Assembly: GCA_014084085.1 (NCBI GenBank)
Contig: NPFB01000008.1
Location: 388,085 to 452,084 of the forward strand
Origin: Hondaea fermentalgiana
Lineage: Eukaryota > Sar > Bigyra > Thraustochytrida > Thraustochytriidae
Reading direction: 5' to 3'
Length of the DNA: 64,000 nucleotides
The notes beneath the pieces were generated by a model. It did no database searches, was not told the DNA's origin, and saw only the letters and a list, made by a program, of their open reading frames with translations. Positions 38,722 through 48,512 of the stretch are shown here, piece after piece; within the stretch, counting starts at the first letter, position 1; each line of letters begins with the position of its first letter. The position numbers and the translations under genes were made by a program.

Positions 38722-40828
38722 TTTGGAAAAGCAGAAGAAGAAACAAAAAGAAATGGCTGCGTCAAGAAAAGAAAGCCCGAAATCGCTGCCGCAACATCAA
38801 AAAGAAAGAATATTATTTTCCCTTCTTTTTTGACAAAGCACTTGACAAAAGAAGCACCCCAGAAACGTTTTCAACTGCTGTTGTATCTGCAGACTTTCGA
38901 TCAAAAGGTGCTGCGCCCCTTCCCTCCTCCCCGCTTTCCAAACTTGAACGTGACGTGCCGGCTGAGGTTAATGATTCTATCAATCTTTTTTGTCCAACGA
39001 GAAGCGAAGGGTAAAAAGAGAAGCGGTGGGGACCGTGACTTATCGTGAAGGATATACCAAAGTCCGCACCGAGCTGCCGATGATGATCATGATCATTATG
39101 TCAGGAGCTGATCTGGGCGCCAGCAACGCAAGTGACAGTGAGCGAGCACTGCTTTTTTTCTTCCCCAACCAAAGCGAAAGTGGGCTAGTAATCCTATCAG
39201 GACACAACAAGCGACGAACCATCTATCGGCTGGGCCGGTCAGACGCTGCTCGAGTCGCCGCGTATCGATCGATCGTCTAACACTTTTTTCTGCGTTTCAT
39301 TTCCATTTCTCTGGCTGATAACAAGAAAGTGAGAAATTTTGGCCCCATCACACCAACCAACAGGCTGCAACTCGAAACTGTCGTGCTTTGCGTTCTCCAG
39401 ATCTGTCGCGAACCTCTCGCTCGTCAACGCATCCATTCTCCAGCACAGTGAGCCCCCCCCCCCCCNNNNNNNNNNNNNNNNNNNNNNNNNNNNNNNNNNN
39501 NNNNNNNNNNNNNNNNNNNNNNNNNNNNNNNNNNNNNNNNNNNNNNNNNNNNNNNNNNNNNNNNNGCGCCGCCGCCGCTCCCGCCGCTGCTGCGCGCACG
39601 CGGCCCCGCCCTCGCGCCGCGCCGCCCGCGCGGCTTCGGTCTCGGTCTCGATCTCTCTCTGCGTCGCTCTCCTGCTTCGCGCCGGGCCCGCCGCCCGCCA
39701 CTGCGCCAAACCGCCCCGCAAGTCGCCTATCCGCGCATAGCCCACTTGCCGCGCCGCCAAAGCCCACTTGCCGGCCTGCCCGCCTGCCTCGCCGCGCAGA
39801 CCCGCCGCAAGTCGCCTTTGCGCCCGCGCAAGTGGGTTATAGCCGCTGCCCACTGTAGCGCGGCGCTGCGCCACACCACAAACCGCCTCGCTTCCTCCCT
39901 CCCTCACATGTCAATCCGCTGGCCATAGGCCTCGATGATGTATTTATTTCATAGTGGGCCGAGCCGGGCCCCGCTCTCGAGCCGCGCTCTGCGATGGACG
40001 CTGGCAGCAGTTTGGAGGCAGAGACGGGAGGAGGGAGGAAGGGAGGGCCGAGGTGCGGCCCGCGTGTCTTCGAGCAACCTGCCTGAAGATATATACCCGT
40101 CAAAGTTCTCCTCTTTTCGCCGCCGTCCACACACCAAGAGGACCTCGAGGCCAAACGACCGGCCCCCCCCTCCTGAGGTCTGCCCTGCCCCCCAACTGTC
40201 ACTTTAACGCCATTTTACCATTTTTGAATTTCCCCCCAAAACCGCCCAGGGGGCTCCGTAGGCAACGCTGGGTGGAGAAAGAAATATCCAAATGAGAGTT
40301 ACGTGCATGCACCCAGCGGCGAGGTGGGGAGAGGTACAGACTCGCAGAGTGCCCTTAAAGTCTAACCGTGGCGCACGTGGCCTGCTCGGTGAGCAAGAAG
40401 AGGGGGTGAGCAAGTAAGTGCGCTTCCGCGAGCGTGCGGCGCTGCGCATCAGAAGGCCAAGAAGATAGATCGATCAATTCGATGCAGCAAAGCGATATCC
40501 CTCCCTTCCTCCCTCTTTTTCATTCGGACGCTTGACGGTCCTCGGCAGAACACGGCCTTGGCCTTTGCGCACGCCAGGAAGACCTTCGCGCGGCGCAGTT
40601 TGTTCGGGAGCGGACGAGAAGAAGACAAAAGAAGAAGTCGAAGCCTGTTGCTCACGCACGCACGCACGCGCGTACGCACGCATCCGGATTCTTTCGTTCA
40701 AGTCCGAAGGCCTGGGACTCGAGAATCTAACCACCATATACACATACACACGAACCATTGTGCGTGAGCAGTGATTGCGTGGCAACTTTCAACTGAGATT
40801 GATTCCTTTGGCGCGTCAGCATTCCGTC
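38722..40828. other. 2.1 kb intergenic interval interrupted by an assembly gap
   Basis: Contains a C13 tract leading into 100 N (39466-39565). GC-rich DNA follows the gap, where translation gives only Arg/Ala/Pro-rich frames. No gene is supported, but a small one could be lost in the gap. Confidence 0.6.
39466..39565. other. Assembly gap, 100 N
   Basis: Exactly 100 N follow a C13 run, the conventional placeholder for a gap of unknown size. The poly-C tract and GC-rich right flank probably caused it. Confidence 0.98.
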
Positions 40829-42760
40829 ATGCCACGTACACGGCGCACAGCGCGCCGCGAGGCTCTCGCCGCATCATCACCATCCACAACGAAAGATGGC
40901 CTTCAGACAAGCAGCTCTGTCCGCATCACTAAGCAAGTGACCATTGTTGAGACCAAGACTTCGGGTACCACGACGACGGTGGCGGCGGCCAAGACGCAAT
41001 CAACATTGACGAAATCTTCGAAAAGCACCACCAAGGCCCCCGCGCGGGGCACGTTGAGAAAGTCTCGCGTGGCAAGTGTTGCCAGCGGCGTTGCCACAGC
41101 CTTCAAGAGTCCGCGTAAGACCAAGCCTTCGCGTCGTCAGGCCAAGCCTGAAGCCGCATCGAAAGCAACAGTGACCGAAAGTGGCCCGTCTTCTCCTCGA
41201 AAGAATGCCCAGACGAGAACTGTCGCTGCACCGGCCACACCAGAACGCAAGCCGGCAAGCACTTCCTCATCTTCTGCTTCGAAAACATTTTCATCCCCTG
41301 AACAATACCGTGTTCGAAAGAGTCTCACAGGCGCAGGGACGCCCCTCCACGCTTCGCCCATCACGCCCGGCCGCAAGAAGAACCTCACGGCCTCGCTTCG
41401 CAAGAGCACGTTGCCGCAATCGTCTGCGAAAAAGTCGGCAGTGAAAACGCGCCTCGCAGCGCCTGGACCTCAACCGACCGCAAGTTCAAGCACCGATGAG
41501 TACCAGGAACTGGACCGCAAGATCCATCTCAAGATGCTTTACTCTTTGATTCGACGAAAGACGGGCGCTCTTGGAGGCGGTGGCGCAGGTGGAGCCATTT
41601 ACGGTGAGGTCACCCAGGAGAGCTTCCAGCGAGTCGTGGACGTGCTCGTAGCACAGTGCGGGCTCAACACGGAGTCCGTCTTCCTTGACATTGGAGCAGG
41701 TCTCGGCAAGCCCAACTTTCACGTGGCCATCTCCCCTGGCGTCAAGCAATCGCTCGGTGTCGAGCTGATCGGTGGTCGCTGGTGGCAGTCCGTGTATCTT
41801 CTGGATCAATGTCTGAGCGAACGCACGTTGAGGCCGTACGCGAGCAAGGTCTTCTTTGCGCATGCTAACGTGACAGACATGAAGGAGTTCGAGCCGACTA
41901 CGCATGTATACAGCTTCAATCGCGGCTTCCCACCCGAGGCGATGGAGGCCGTGGCACGCGCTTTTCATGCTAGTTCCACCGCGGAATTTTTCATCTGCTT
42001 TGACAAGCCCAAGGTCCTCGAGGGCTATGGCTTTCGCATCGAGCTTGTCGACTTCGTTCCGACCAAAATGGCGGGCTCCGGGGAACAGCATCGCTGCTAC
42101 GTATACCGCCGTACGGACCGTCGCCACCTTCGTGGCAAACAAGAAACGTCAACGTCTGCATCGACGGCGGCAGACTCGTCTGCTGCGGCGACATCGTCGT
42201 CACCAGCAAGCCATCTGCAGGCGCTTGCAAATGCGCCAGCCTTGGTAAACAAGGGCACCAAGCCGCGTGGCAAGGCACCTCGCTCACCCGCGCTGTTTGC
42301 TTTGGCCCGCACACCGATTCGTACGCGCGCGTACAACAAGCTGAAAAAGACCCCGAGGAGAGCTTCCTCTGAAAGTAGCGGGAGCAGTAGCAGCGGGGGC
42401 AGTGTGAGCGCCAGCAGCGACGAGGACGAGGAGGAAGCGGGCGCTGGATTGACCGCAAAGGCTCTCAACTTTGACAACGTTGACGACGATCAAGGAAGCG
42501 AGGACGTAAACACCCTCGGGAACAAGGTTGAGTCGAAGATGACACTGAATGCAGCCAGATCGGACGTCTTCACTCTCGTGCCGCCGCCCAAGGACATTGA
42601 TTATGCACCGCACGTGCCACATTCTGACTCGTACATGCAGGGTTTGGAACTCATGTCGTCAAGCGTTCTTTTATACCAAAGCTGGGTCCGTGATCAGATC
42701 GGGCTCCATCGTAGCGATCGCGCATCGCGGAGCTCCTCGCGGAGACTGGGCCAAAGGTGA
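40829..42760 (+). CDS. DOT1: DOT1-like histone methyltransferase domain protein
   Basis: The frame opens at a TTG (40775); the first ATG, 40829, gives 643 residues. Residues 1-220 are a basic, Ser/Thr/Lys-rich disordered tail likely to bind nucleic acid or chromatin. The methyltransferase core (about 225-435) has YGEVTQESFQRVVDVL, the SAM-binding loop VFLDIGAGLGKPN (Asp 287), LGVELIGGRW and THVYSFNRGFPPEAM, in the order and spacing of DOT1 (PF08123-type) enzymes that methylate histone H3 on the Lys79 equivalent. Related core sequences occur in protists. The C-terminal third is Ser/Glu-rich and disordered. Membership of the class I methyltransferase fold is secure; the histone substrate is inferred. 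Confidence 0.75.
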   Translation: MPRTRRTARREALAASSPSTTKDGLQTSSSVRITKQVTIVETKTSGTTTTVAAAKTQSTLTKSSKSTTKAPARGTLRKSRVASVASGVATAFKSPRKTKPSRRQAKPEAASKATVTESGPSSPRKNAQTRTVAAPATPERKPASTSSSSASKTFSSPEQYRVRKSLTGAGTPLHASPITPGRKKNLTASLRKSTLPQSSAKKSAVKTRLAAPGPQPTASSSTDEYQELDRKIHLKMLYSLIRRKTGALGGGGAGGAIYGEVTQESFQRVVDVLVAQCGLNTESVFLDIGAGLGKPNFHVAISPGVKQSLGVELIGGRWWQSVYLLDQCLSERTLRPYASKVFFAHANVTDMKEFEPTTHVYSFNRGFPPEAMEAVARAFHASSTAEFFICFDKPKVLEGYGFRIELVDFVPTKMAGSGEQHRCYVYRRTDRRHLRGKQETSTSASTAADSSAAATSSSPASHLQALANAPALVNKGTKPRGKAPRSPALFALARTPIRTRAYNKLKKTPRRASSESSGSSSSGGSVSASSDEDEEEAGAGLTAKALNFDNVDDDQGSEDVNTLGNKVESKMTLNAARSDVFTLVPPPKDIDYAPHVPHSDSYMQGLELMSSSVLLYQSWVRDQIGLHRSDRASRSSSRRLGQR

Positions 42761-43117
42761 CAGAGCCTGCACAAATACACAAATCGTCTCCTCCTTGTCT
42801 ATTATATTCCGCCGAAGCGAGTGATCCATCCTTCTTTTCTTTCCAGACATGCCTTTTTGTCTCGTATTCTCTTGTCCTGTCTCATTTTGCGACGATCCGT
42901 TCTGATGAATACATCTTCTTTCTTTTGATAAATGGCGCACGGTGTGAAAAATATCGTTTCTCTCAAGAAAAATGAAGATGACCGCGGTCTGAAATCAAAA
43001 TAATGAAAGAAATGACTACGATAGGTTTTCGCGAGGCAACGTTTGATTTAGACCGTGTACGCTCTGTGTTGGGTCCTTTTTGGTATTGAGAAACGCACGA
43101 CAGCCCGTCTGATGAAT
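42761..43117. other. Convergent spacer, AT-rich
   Basis: A 357-bp spacer holding the 3' flanks of the DOT1-like and Nudix genes. No gene seen. Confidence 0.7.
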
Positions 43118-44218
43118 TTACAGGGCGCTAGCCTTGGGATGTGCCGCAAGCCAAGATTCATGCGTAGGCTCCTCCTCGAGGTTACACTCCCACTTGTAGC
43201 CTCCGCTGCCAAAGGGAATGCTGCAGTGAATGCGACGCACATCGCTGGCATCGCCCGGGTAGTCAGGATGCTTGGCATCGCCCGGGTAAACAAGCGTAAG
43301 GCGATCGTCGACTTTCGAAGGAATGGCATGCGGCTGGATAGGAAGGCGCGGCTTGCGCTTGGCTGCAGACTCAATGAGGTCGTTCACTCGGGCAAACTCG
43401 CTCAATGCGGAGAGAACGTAGAATTGTGGAGGCAGCAAGGCCATCTTGCCTGCAGCGTGCCGGTCAAGCGCCTCACGCGGTGAGGCCCAAGTGTACCGCA
43501 CGGTTTCGCCACCGTCGAGAGAGATTTCTGCATTATCGACCACGGCGACAAAGAAATTTGCATGAAAGCGATGCTTTTCGATGACTGGCGTGATGAAGGT
43601 GATCCAATAGTGCAGAGCGGAAAGCGCGGGCGCCTGGCGGTATTTTTCCAGCATCGGTTTGAATTGGGCTGCATCGTCATGAACGCGTTTTTGCCATTCC
43701 TTGGTCTCCTCCTTTGAAATGACAACAGCTTGCGCGTGGCCAGGCTTGTTGTCTTGCGCTGTGAGTAGAACGCCAGCTTCTTCAAAAAGCTCACGAATCC
43801 CGGTGAGCTTGGCGGCGTCCACCTTGTCTTGGCCTCCATAGGCGGAGGCGACGCCTGCATCGCCATCCTCTGCGACACCGCCCGGAAACACGTACATGGA
43901 CGAGAAGGCTTTCATCTTGGAGGATCTTTGCGCGAGCAGGACCTCAAAGTCATTCTCTGCAGCTGCCTTGGCGCCCTTGGTGACCCCCGCGCGCTCCGCA
44001 GAGCTCTTGACGCCTGCCGACGGTGCCTGCTTTCTGCGCAGGAGTACCACGGACGCCGAAAGTCTCGGCGCCGCTTGCGTCGTTGCCTTGCTCGTCATCT
44101 TGATCCCGCGTCTCGCACTGGCGTCGCGCTGCGTGTTTGCTGCGCTGCCGCTGCCGCTGCCGCGAGCGCGGATCGTCCTGTCCGCCGCCCGCGCCATGGA
44201 TCGGCATGACCCCATCAT
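43118..44218 (-). CDS. Nudix hydrolase, NUDT19-like (CoA diphosphatase type)
   Basis: The 366-residue protein starts with two consecutive Met (ATGATG). The Nudix domain begins near residue 51 (PRLSASVVLLRR). The Nudix box is split: FPGG (111-114) is separated by about 26 residues from GIRELFEEAGVLL (140-152), instead of the usual compact GX5EX7REUXEEXGU. Such an insertion, with AALLPPQFYVL-like sequence downstream (MALLPPQFYVLSAL), is what I recall for NUDT19, a peroxisomal CoA diphosphatase that splits CoA or acyl-CoA to 4'-phosphopantetheine and 3',5'-ADP. The C-terminus KASAL is not a canonical PTS1. The basic N-terminus could be a mitochondrial presequence. Substrate is inferred. Confidence 0.82.
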   Translation of the reverse strand: MMGSCRSMARAADRTIRARGSGSGSAANTQRDASARRGIKMTSKATTQAAPRLSASVVLLRRKQAPSAGVKSSAERAGVTKGAKAAAENDFEVLLAQRSSKMKAFSSMYVFPGGVAEDGDAGVASAYGGQDKVDAAKLTGIRELFEEAGVLLTAQDNKPGHAQAVVISKEETKEWQKRVHDDAAQFKPMLEKYRQAPALSALHYWITFITPVIEKHRFHANFFVAVVDNAEISLDGGETVRYTWASPREALDRHAAGKMALLPPQFYVLSALSEFARVNDLIESAAKRKPRLPIQPHAIPSKVDDRLTLVYPGDAKHPDYPGDASDVRRIHCSIPFGSGGYKWECNLEEEPTHESWLAAHPKASAL

Positions 44219-44651
44219 CGTCCCATCGTGGTGGCGATCTGATCTTCAATGAATGGGGTTTTGTATGAGGACCGGGAGGACCGTATGGGTATAGTAGGCC
44301 CTGGCCTTTACCTTTGAGCCGTTCTGTAGTGGCCGGGATTACTCGCAAGCAGCAACAGACGCAAGAATTGAGAAGAAGAAATGAAGGAACGAATGTATGG
44401 ATGAACGAATGAATAGTCAAATGCGGTTGATCGTAATCCGAAAAGCGGGTCTTCTTTGTTGGTACTACAGAAAATCTTTCCGAAGCGATAGGGGAATAAT
44501 AAGGGAACACGGGGAACCCCGTTCGCGCAGTGCCTCAGCAGCAGCAGCAGCATCGCCCACGCGCATGCAAGACCAGACACTTTGCAGTCCGCAGCCTTGA
44601 TGCCGCCTACGTCGCTATCGCTGCAGCTGCTCTTCTTGCGAACGTTCGAGG
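44219..44651. other. Divergent spacer between Nudix and transposase genes
   Basis: 433 bp with a small palindrome (cggggaaccccg near 44511) and (GCA)n before 44560. I looked for a terminal inverted repeat paired with the right flank (46995-47300) and did not find a convincing one. Confidence 0.55.
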
Positions 44652-46994
44652 ATGAGGGCCGAAGAATACGGTATTAGTAGTAGCAGCTGCAGCTGCAAAG
44701 GCTACTGCAGCTCCACGCACGGCATCAACGAGCAGCTGCAGGAGCAGAACCAGCAGAACCTGCAGCAGGGTGAGCGAAATCATGAAAAGCAACATCGTGC
44801 GGCGAGGATACCGTCACAGTCGTCGTCTCTGAGAAGTTCCGCTGCTGCAGCTCCTGTTGCAGATGCTGCTGCTGCTGCTGCTGCTGCTGGTACTGGGTCT
44901 GAAAATGGCAACGACAAGGCCTTTCAGAATTCACAATACGATAACCTTTATATGCAGTTCTCGAAGGCGTTTATAAAGCAAGATCTTGTCGCGTTTCGAG
45001 GCCTCCTCGAAGATACTATACGCGAGCTCATGGATGCCCATCGTGAAAAAGCAGCTGCAGCTGCAGCTACAGGTACAGATGCAGATGCAGATGGTAGAAG
45101 TCACTCTGAAGCCACTGCCGAGCAAAAGCAGCAGCTGCAGCAGGCTCAGAAGATCTCGACACTCAAAAAAGAGCTTTCTAACGCCAAGCAAACAGTTGAA
45201 AGTCTTCGCGGACGCAAGCAGCAGCTGCAGCAGCAGCTGCAGCAGCAGCTGCAGCAGCGGGAGCAGCAGCTGCAGCAGCGGGAGCAGCAGCTGCAGCAGC
45301 GGGAGCAGCAGCTGCAGCAGCGGGAGCAGCAGCTGCAGCAGCGGAACCAGCAGCTGCAGCAGCGGGAGCAGCAGCTCCAGCAGCGAGACCAGCAGCTCCA
45401 GCAGCTGCGGCAACAACTGCAGCAGCAGCAGCACGAGCTGCAGCAGCACGATTCACCTACTTTGGACGGACAGCAGCTGCAGAGTGTGGAAGCTACAAGT
45501 AGCAGCTGCAGCGGAATGGAGCACAACACGGTTTCAACAGCTTCGACCACCATGTCTTCGAGATCGAGCACGGCCGAGAGCGAGGGCCGGTCCAAAAAGC
45601 GCAAGACGTACAGCGAGAGCGACAAGACATACATCATCCGTGCCGACGAGAACGATGGCCGACAGGCGGCCATGGTCTTAGCTGACCAAATTGGTATGCC
45701 GAGGAAAACTGCGAGAAATCTCCTGGTGCGCTACAAGAATAAGGGAGACTCTGTCGTTCATGACAAGCGGTTTGATACCGGTGTTCCCGCGCGCAACACA
45801 AAGCGAGAACCGTGGCATGTCGAAGTCATATGCGATTGGCTTCGTTGGGATGCGGCAATAACATTGAAAGCACTTTCGGAAATGCTCAACGTTGAAACTG
45901 GACGCCGTATTCTATGCGAAGAGCACGATAAGAAGTGTGCGACTTGCTTGCATCTTTTAGCAGAAGAAGAGCGCATGCCTGGCCACCCACTGAATGTACA
46001 TGATCGCATGAGGGATGCTTGCGATGAAGCGGAAAAAACCTTTGCTAAAAAGTTCATCCACGACGAACGAACAATCCGCAGTTGGCTATATGATAAGCCC
46101 GTCTGTTATTCGCGGAAGGTTGTCGTGGAACAGAAGTCTTCCGCAAACACTGCGGAAAACATGCGCAAGCGCCTCGAATACGCAAAAGTACTTGATGGAT
46201 TTATCCGATCCGCCAATGACTACTTTCTCCTCTTTATGGATGAAATGCCTTTCTACTCGACCATGTCATGTACTAAGGGGCGTTCGCGGAAGGGAGAGCG
46301 GGCCGTCGTTCTTATACCTCCTGAAAGCAGCATGACAAATCGATTGCAGGCTGCCATGACAGTGAACCCTGAACATGGTCTTATTTACGGACAGACGTTT
46401 GCTCCTGTCAGGCGCTCGCGGAAATTGTCGGCGCAGTACGGCAGAGATGAATTCAAAAAGTACCTCTATGGCCTTTTCAAAACTCTCATGTATGAGGAAA
46501 ATCGCAGAATCAACGTCAAGTACGCGGAGGCAATCAGGAACAAGCACATCAAGTTGATTTGGGACAACGCACCAGATCATGGGTCTCGGATCAAGGCGGC
46601 GGACACGGAACATGGTATTCCCGAAAGCGTCAAGCCTGAAAACTTTGATGAATTTGTGTCCTTCGCGCAAGAGCGCGGGGCGACCGTGCAGATTGTTTTT
46701 GCCGCGCCAATCTCACCCCATTTGAACTTGTGCGAGTTCTATACTCGCGCGCTCCGAATTTATGCAAACGCAGAACGAACTGAATCTGAAGCGCGAACGG
46801 CACTTCTGCAAGCGCGGGCCCGCGGTCAAGTTATCGAAAACAGAGTTTCAATGCTCGAAGAAATCGTCCGGGGGGGTATGGAAAAGCTGAAGTACGAACG
46901 CGGACCTTTGAATGGGTCGATATACACGTTGAAAAACATTATGCAAAAAGTCATGGAGAATGATGGGTATTTAGACTGGCATTGGATCAGTTAA
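44652..46994 (+). CDS. Tc1/mariner-superfamily-like transposase with Gln-rich coiled coil
   Basis: An intact 780-residue ORF. Residues 1-300 are low complexity. At about 190-264 there are perfect heptads of QQLQQRE encoded by a 21-bp minisatellite, predicting a long coiled coil. A helix-turn-helix region (about 320-400) follows, with MPRKTARNLLVRYK. The catalytic core shows a DDE triad: Asp530 in LLFMDEMPF, Asp638 in IWDNAPDH and Glu695 in PISPHLNLCEFY, the signature order of IS630/Tc1/mariner enzymes. Between helix-turn-helix and core is a CEEHDKKCATC cysteine/histidine insertion that could bind zinc. The D-E spacing is 56 residues, well above the 34-41 common in known families. AATAAA lies 6 bases after the stop. 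No stops or frameshifts, so possibly recently active or domesticated. Confidence 0.85.
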   Translation: MRAEEYGISSSSCSCKGYCSSTHGINEQLQEQNQQNLQQGERNHEKQHRAARIPSQSSSLRSSAAAAPVADAAAAAAAAGTGSENGNDKAFQNSQYDNLYMQFSKAFIKQDLVAFRGLLEDTIRELMDAHREKAAAAAATGTDADADGRSHSEATAEQKQQLQQAQKISTLKKELSNAKQTVESLRGRKQQLQQQLQQQLQQREQQLQQREQQLQQREQQLQQREQQLQQRNQQLQQREQQLQQRDQQLQQLRQQLQQQQHELQQHDSPTLDGQQLQSVEATSSSCSGMEHNTVSTASTTMSSRSSTAESEGRSKKRKTYSESDKTYIIRADENDGRQAAMVLADQIGMPRKTARNLLVRYKNKGDSVVHDKRFDTGVPARNTKREPWHVEVICDWLRWDAAITLKALSEMLNVETGRRILCEEHDKKCATCLHLLAEEERMPGHPLNVHDRMRDACDEAEKTFAKKFIHDERTIRSWLYDKPVCYSRKVVVEQKSSANTAENMRKRLEYAKVLDGFIRSANDYFLLFMDEMPFYSTMSCTKGRSRKGERAVVLIPPESSMTNRLQAAMTVNPEHGLIYGQTFAPVRRSRKLSAQYGRDEFKKYLYGLFKTLMYEENRRINVKYAEAIRNKHIKLIWDNAPDHGSRIKAADTEHGIPESVKPENFDEFVSFAQERGATVQIVFAAPISPHLNLCEFYTRALRIYANAERTESEARTALLQARARGQVIENRVSMLEEIVRGGMEKLKYERGPLNGSIYTLKNIMQKVMENDGYLDWHWIS
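45218..45443 (+). repeat. 21-bp coding minisatellite (QQLQQRE heptads)
   Basis: Units of cagcagctgcagcagcgggag are repeated about eight times with few changes inside the transposase ORF. Because 21 is a multiple of 3, copy-number changes add or remove exact coiled-coil heptads without breaking the frame. Confidence 0.92.
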
Positions 46995-48061
46995 TTTTCA
47001 ATAAAAAAGCAAAGAGAGGTTTTATTGGTGTTGGAAAACCCTGCGGGGTGAATTATGGATTCAATTACTACGCCCCGCAGAATTGGGTTCTGCAGAAGAC
47101 CTTAAAAAATAATGTAGTGTCCCTCACGAAAACCACCCGAAATTTCGGCACATCCTCTATTTTACGACCCCTGTTGTTGCAGCAGCAGCTGCAGCTCATG
47201 CTGTGCGAGCTCCACGTCTTACGAGCGCAGCCGCGGATGCCGTCTTGTGGCAGCCAGGCCTGGGACTCCCGGCACCACATTCCTGACAGTGAGTATAGGT
47301 GCTAGGGAGGGACGGCTTGGTTCTCGTCTTGTGCGTAGTACCTTCTTGTGAAGGTATTTCGCACACAGGCGGCAGCAAATGTTTGTTTGAGTGGTCATGC
47401 CAATCATGATGATGATGATGAGCGAATCTGGTTCAGATTGATGATGATGATGTTGATGGTTTCGACCATCTCTCCGTCGGCAGTGCACTCTTTATTACCG
47501 TCATCTGGATTTGCGGACAGCTGAGCGACGTTATGTGAAAGTGTCATGCCCCGTGTGCGAGATCGACACAGCCTGCTATAAGAGAACAAGCTAGCTGCTG
47601 CCTACAGCTGCGAGTGGGCAGTGTCCACCCGCCCCAAAACGCTGCACTTGACATGTCACGAGCTGCGTTGCGTTTTCCCCCTTCCTCCTCTTCGCACCCT
47701 TCGCACGTCGCAGCAGCCCGCTTCGAGCATGCTGCGCTGCGACCACGACGACGAAGCGCACGCGTGCTGCGTTTTGCAGAAAGCGCAGCGCGACAGCGAC
47801 TGCGACTGGCAGGTGCCCTGCTCTCTGGTCATGTCGGCAGCGTATACACTACAGCCGCATCATAAACAACGCAACGCGACGGCAGAGGGGGTGTGCGCCG
47901 CCGTGCGCGGATACCGGACCCCGCGCTTTGCACGCGCCGCGCACTCACTCGCTCGCTCACTCACTCACTCCCCCTCCGCCTGCTGCGCACGCCGCCCCGA
48001 TCGGAGGCGCGCGCCGCAACCGCAGCGACCGGCCGCAGCCGCTGCACTGACAGGCCGCCGC

Positions 48062-48095
<34 letters not shown>

Positions 48096-48512
48096 GGACG
48101 GCGAGCCTCGAGGTCCGCTCCGCCGTGCTCCATTTTCCCTTTCTTTCTTTTCTTTCTTTTCTTTCACTTTCTTTTATTTTCCCTTTTTGCCCTTTCCCGC
48201 TCTCCTGGAGGCCTTTTCCCACTTTGCTGCCCGCGATAGTCTACTTTGCCGGGGCGGTTTCCGCTGTTGCGAGTCCTTTTTCCTCGCGAGCAAGTCGCGG
48301 TGCGCGCGCGGCGCGTGCAGCGAGGAGGAGAAAGTGGAGCAGAGGCAGCGCAAGTTGTGCACGCGAAAATGCAGCGGCAGGACGCGGCGGCAGACCGTGA
48401 ACAAGGCGCGCGAGAGGAGCAGCGGCAGCGGCGAGCGGAGCGGCAGCGGCGGAGAGGAGCGGAGCGGGGCGGAGAGGAGAGGAGGGGAGCAGCAGGCGCG
48501 GCGGAGGAGAGG
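46995..48512. other. 1.5 kb intergenic interval with hairpin and microsatellites
   Basis: Includes AATAAA (47000-47005), an 8-bp inverted repeat, (GAT)n tracts (about 47405-47420 and 47440-47458), a (GCG)n tract (48061-48096), (TTTC)n runs (about 48138-48180) and GGAGCGG repeats up to the next start codon. No gene supported. Confidence 0.65.
47041..47080. repeat. Inverted repeat, possible hairpin, 3' of the transposase
   Basis: CTGCGGGG at 47041-47048 pairs with CCCCGCAG at 47073-47080 around a 24-nt AT-rich loop. It lies 46 bases after the transposase stop and could mark a 3'-end structure or an element end. Confidence 0.55.

Larger units (their letters stand above)
44652..47210 (+). mobile_element. 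Putative DNA transposon or domesticated transposase locus, ends undefined
   Basis: The element is called from the intact DDE transposase. CAG/CTG-rich sequence outside the ORF (44525-44640, 47175-47200) resembles its coding repeats. Terminal inverted repeats and target-site duplications were not identified, so the boundaries are nominal. Confidence 0.4.

Noticed and set aside
39566..39907. ORFs spanning the N gap
   Set aside because: They include translated N and Arg/Ala/Pro-rich GC repeats. No domain is visible.
47041..47300. Transposon right terminal inverted repeat
   Set aside because: Only a local 8-bp hairpin was found. I could not pair any right-flank sequence with the left flank at 44219-44651.
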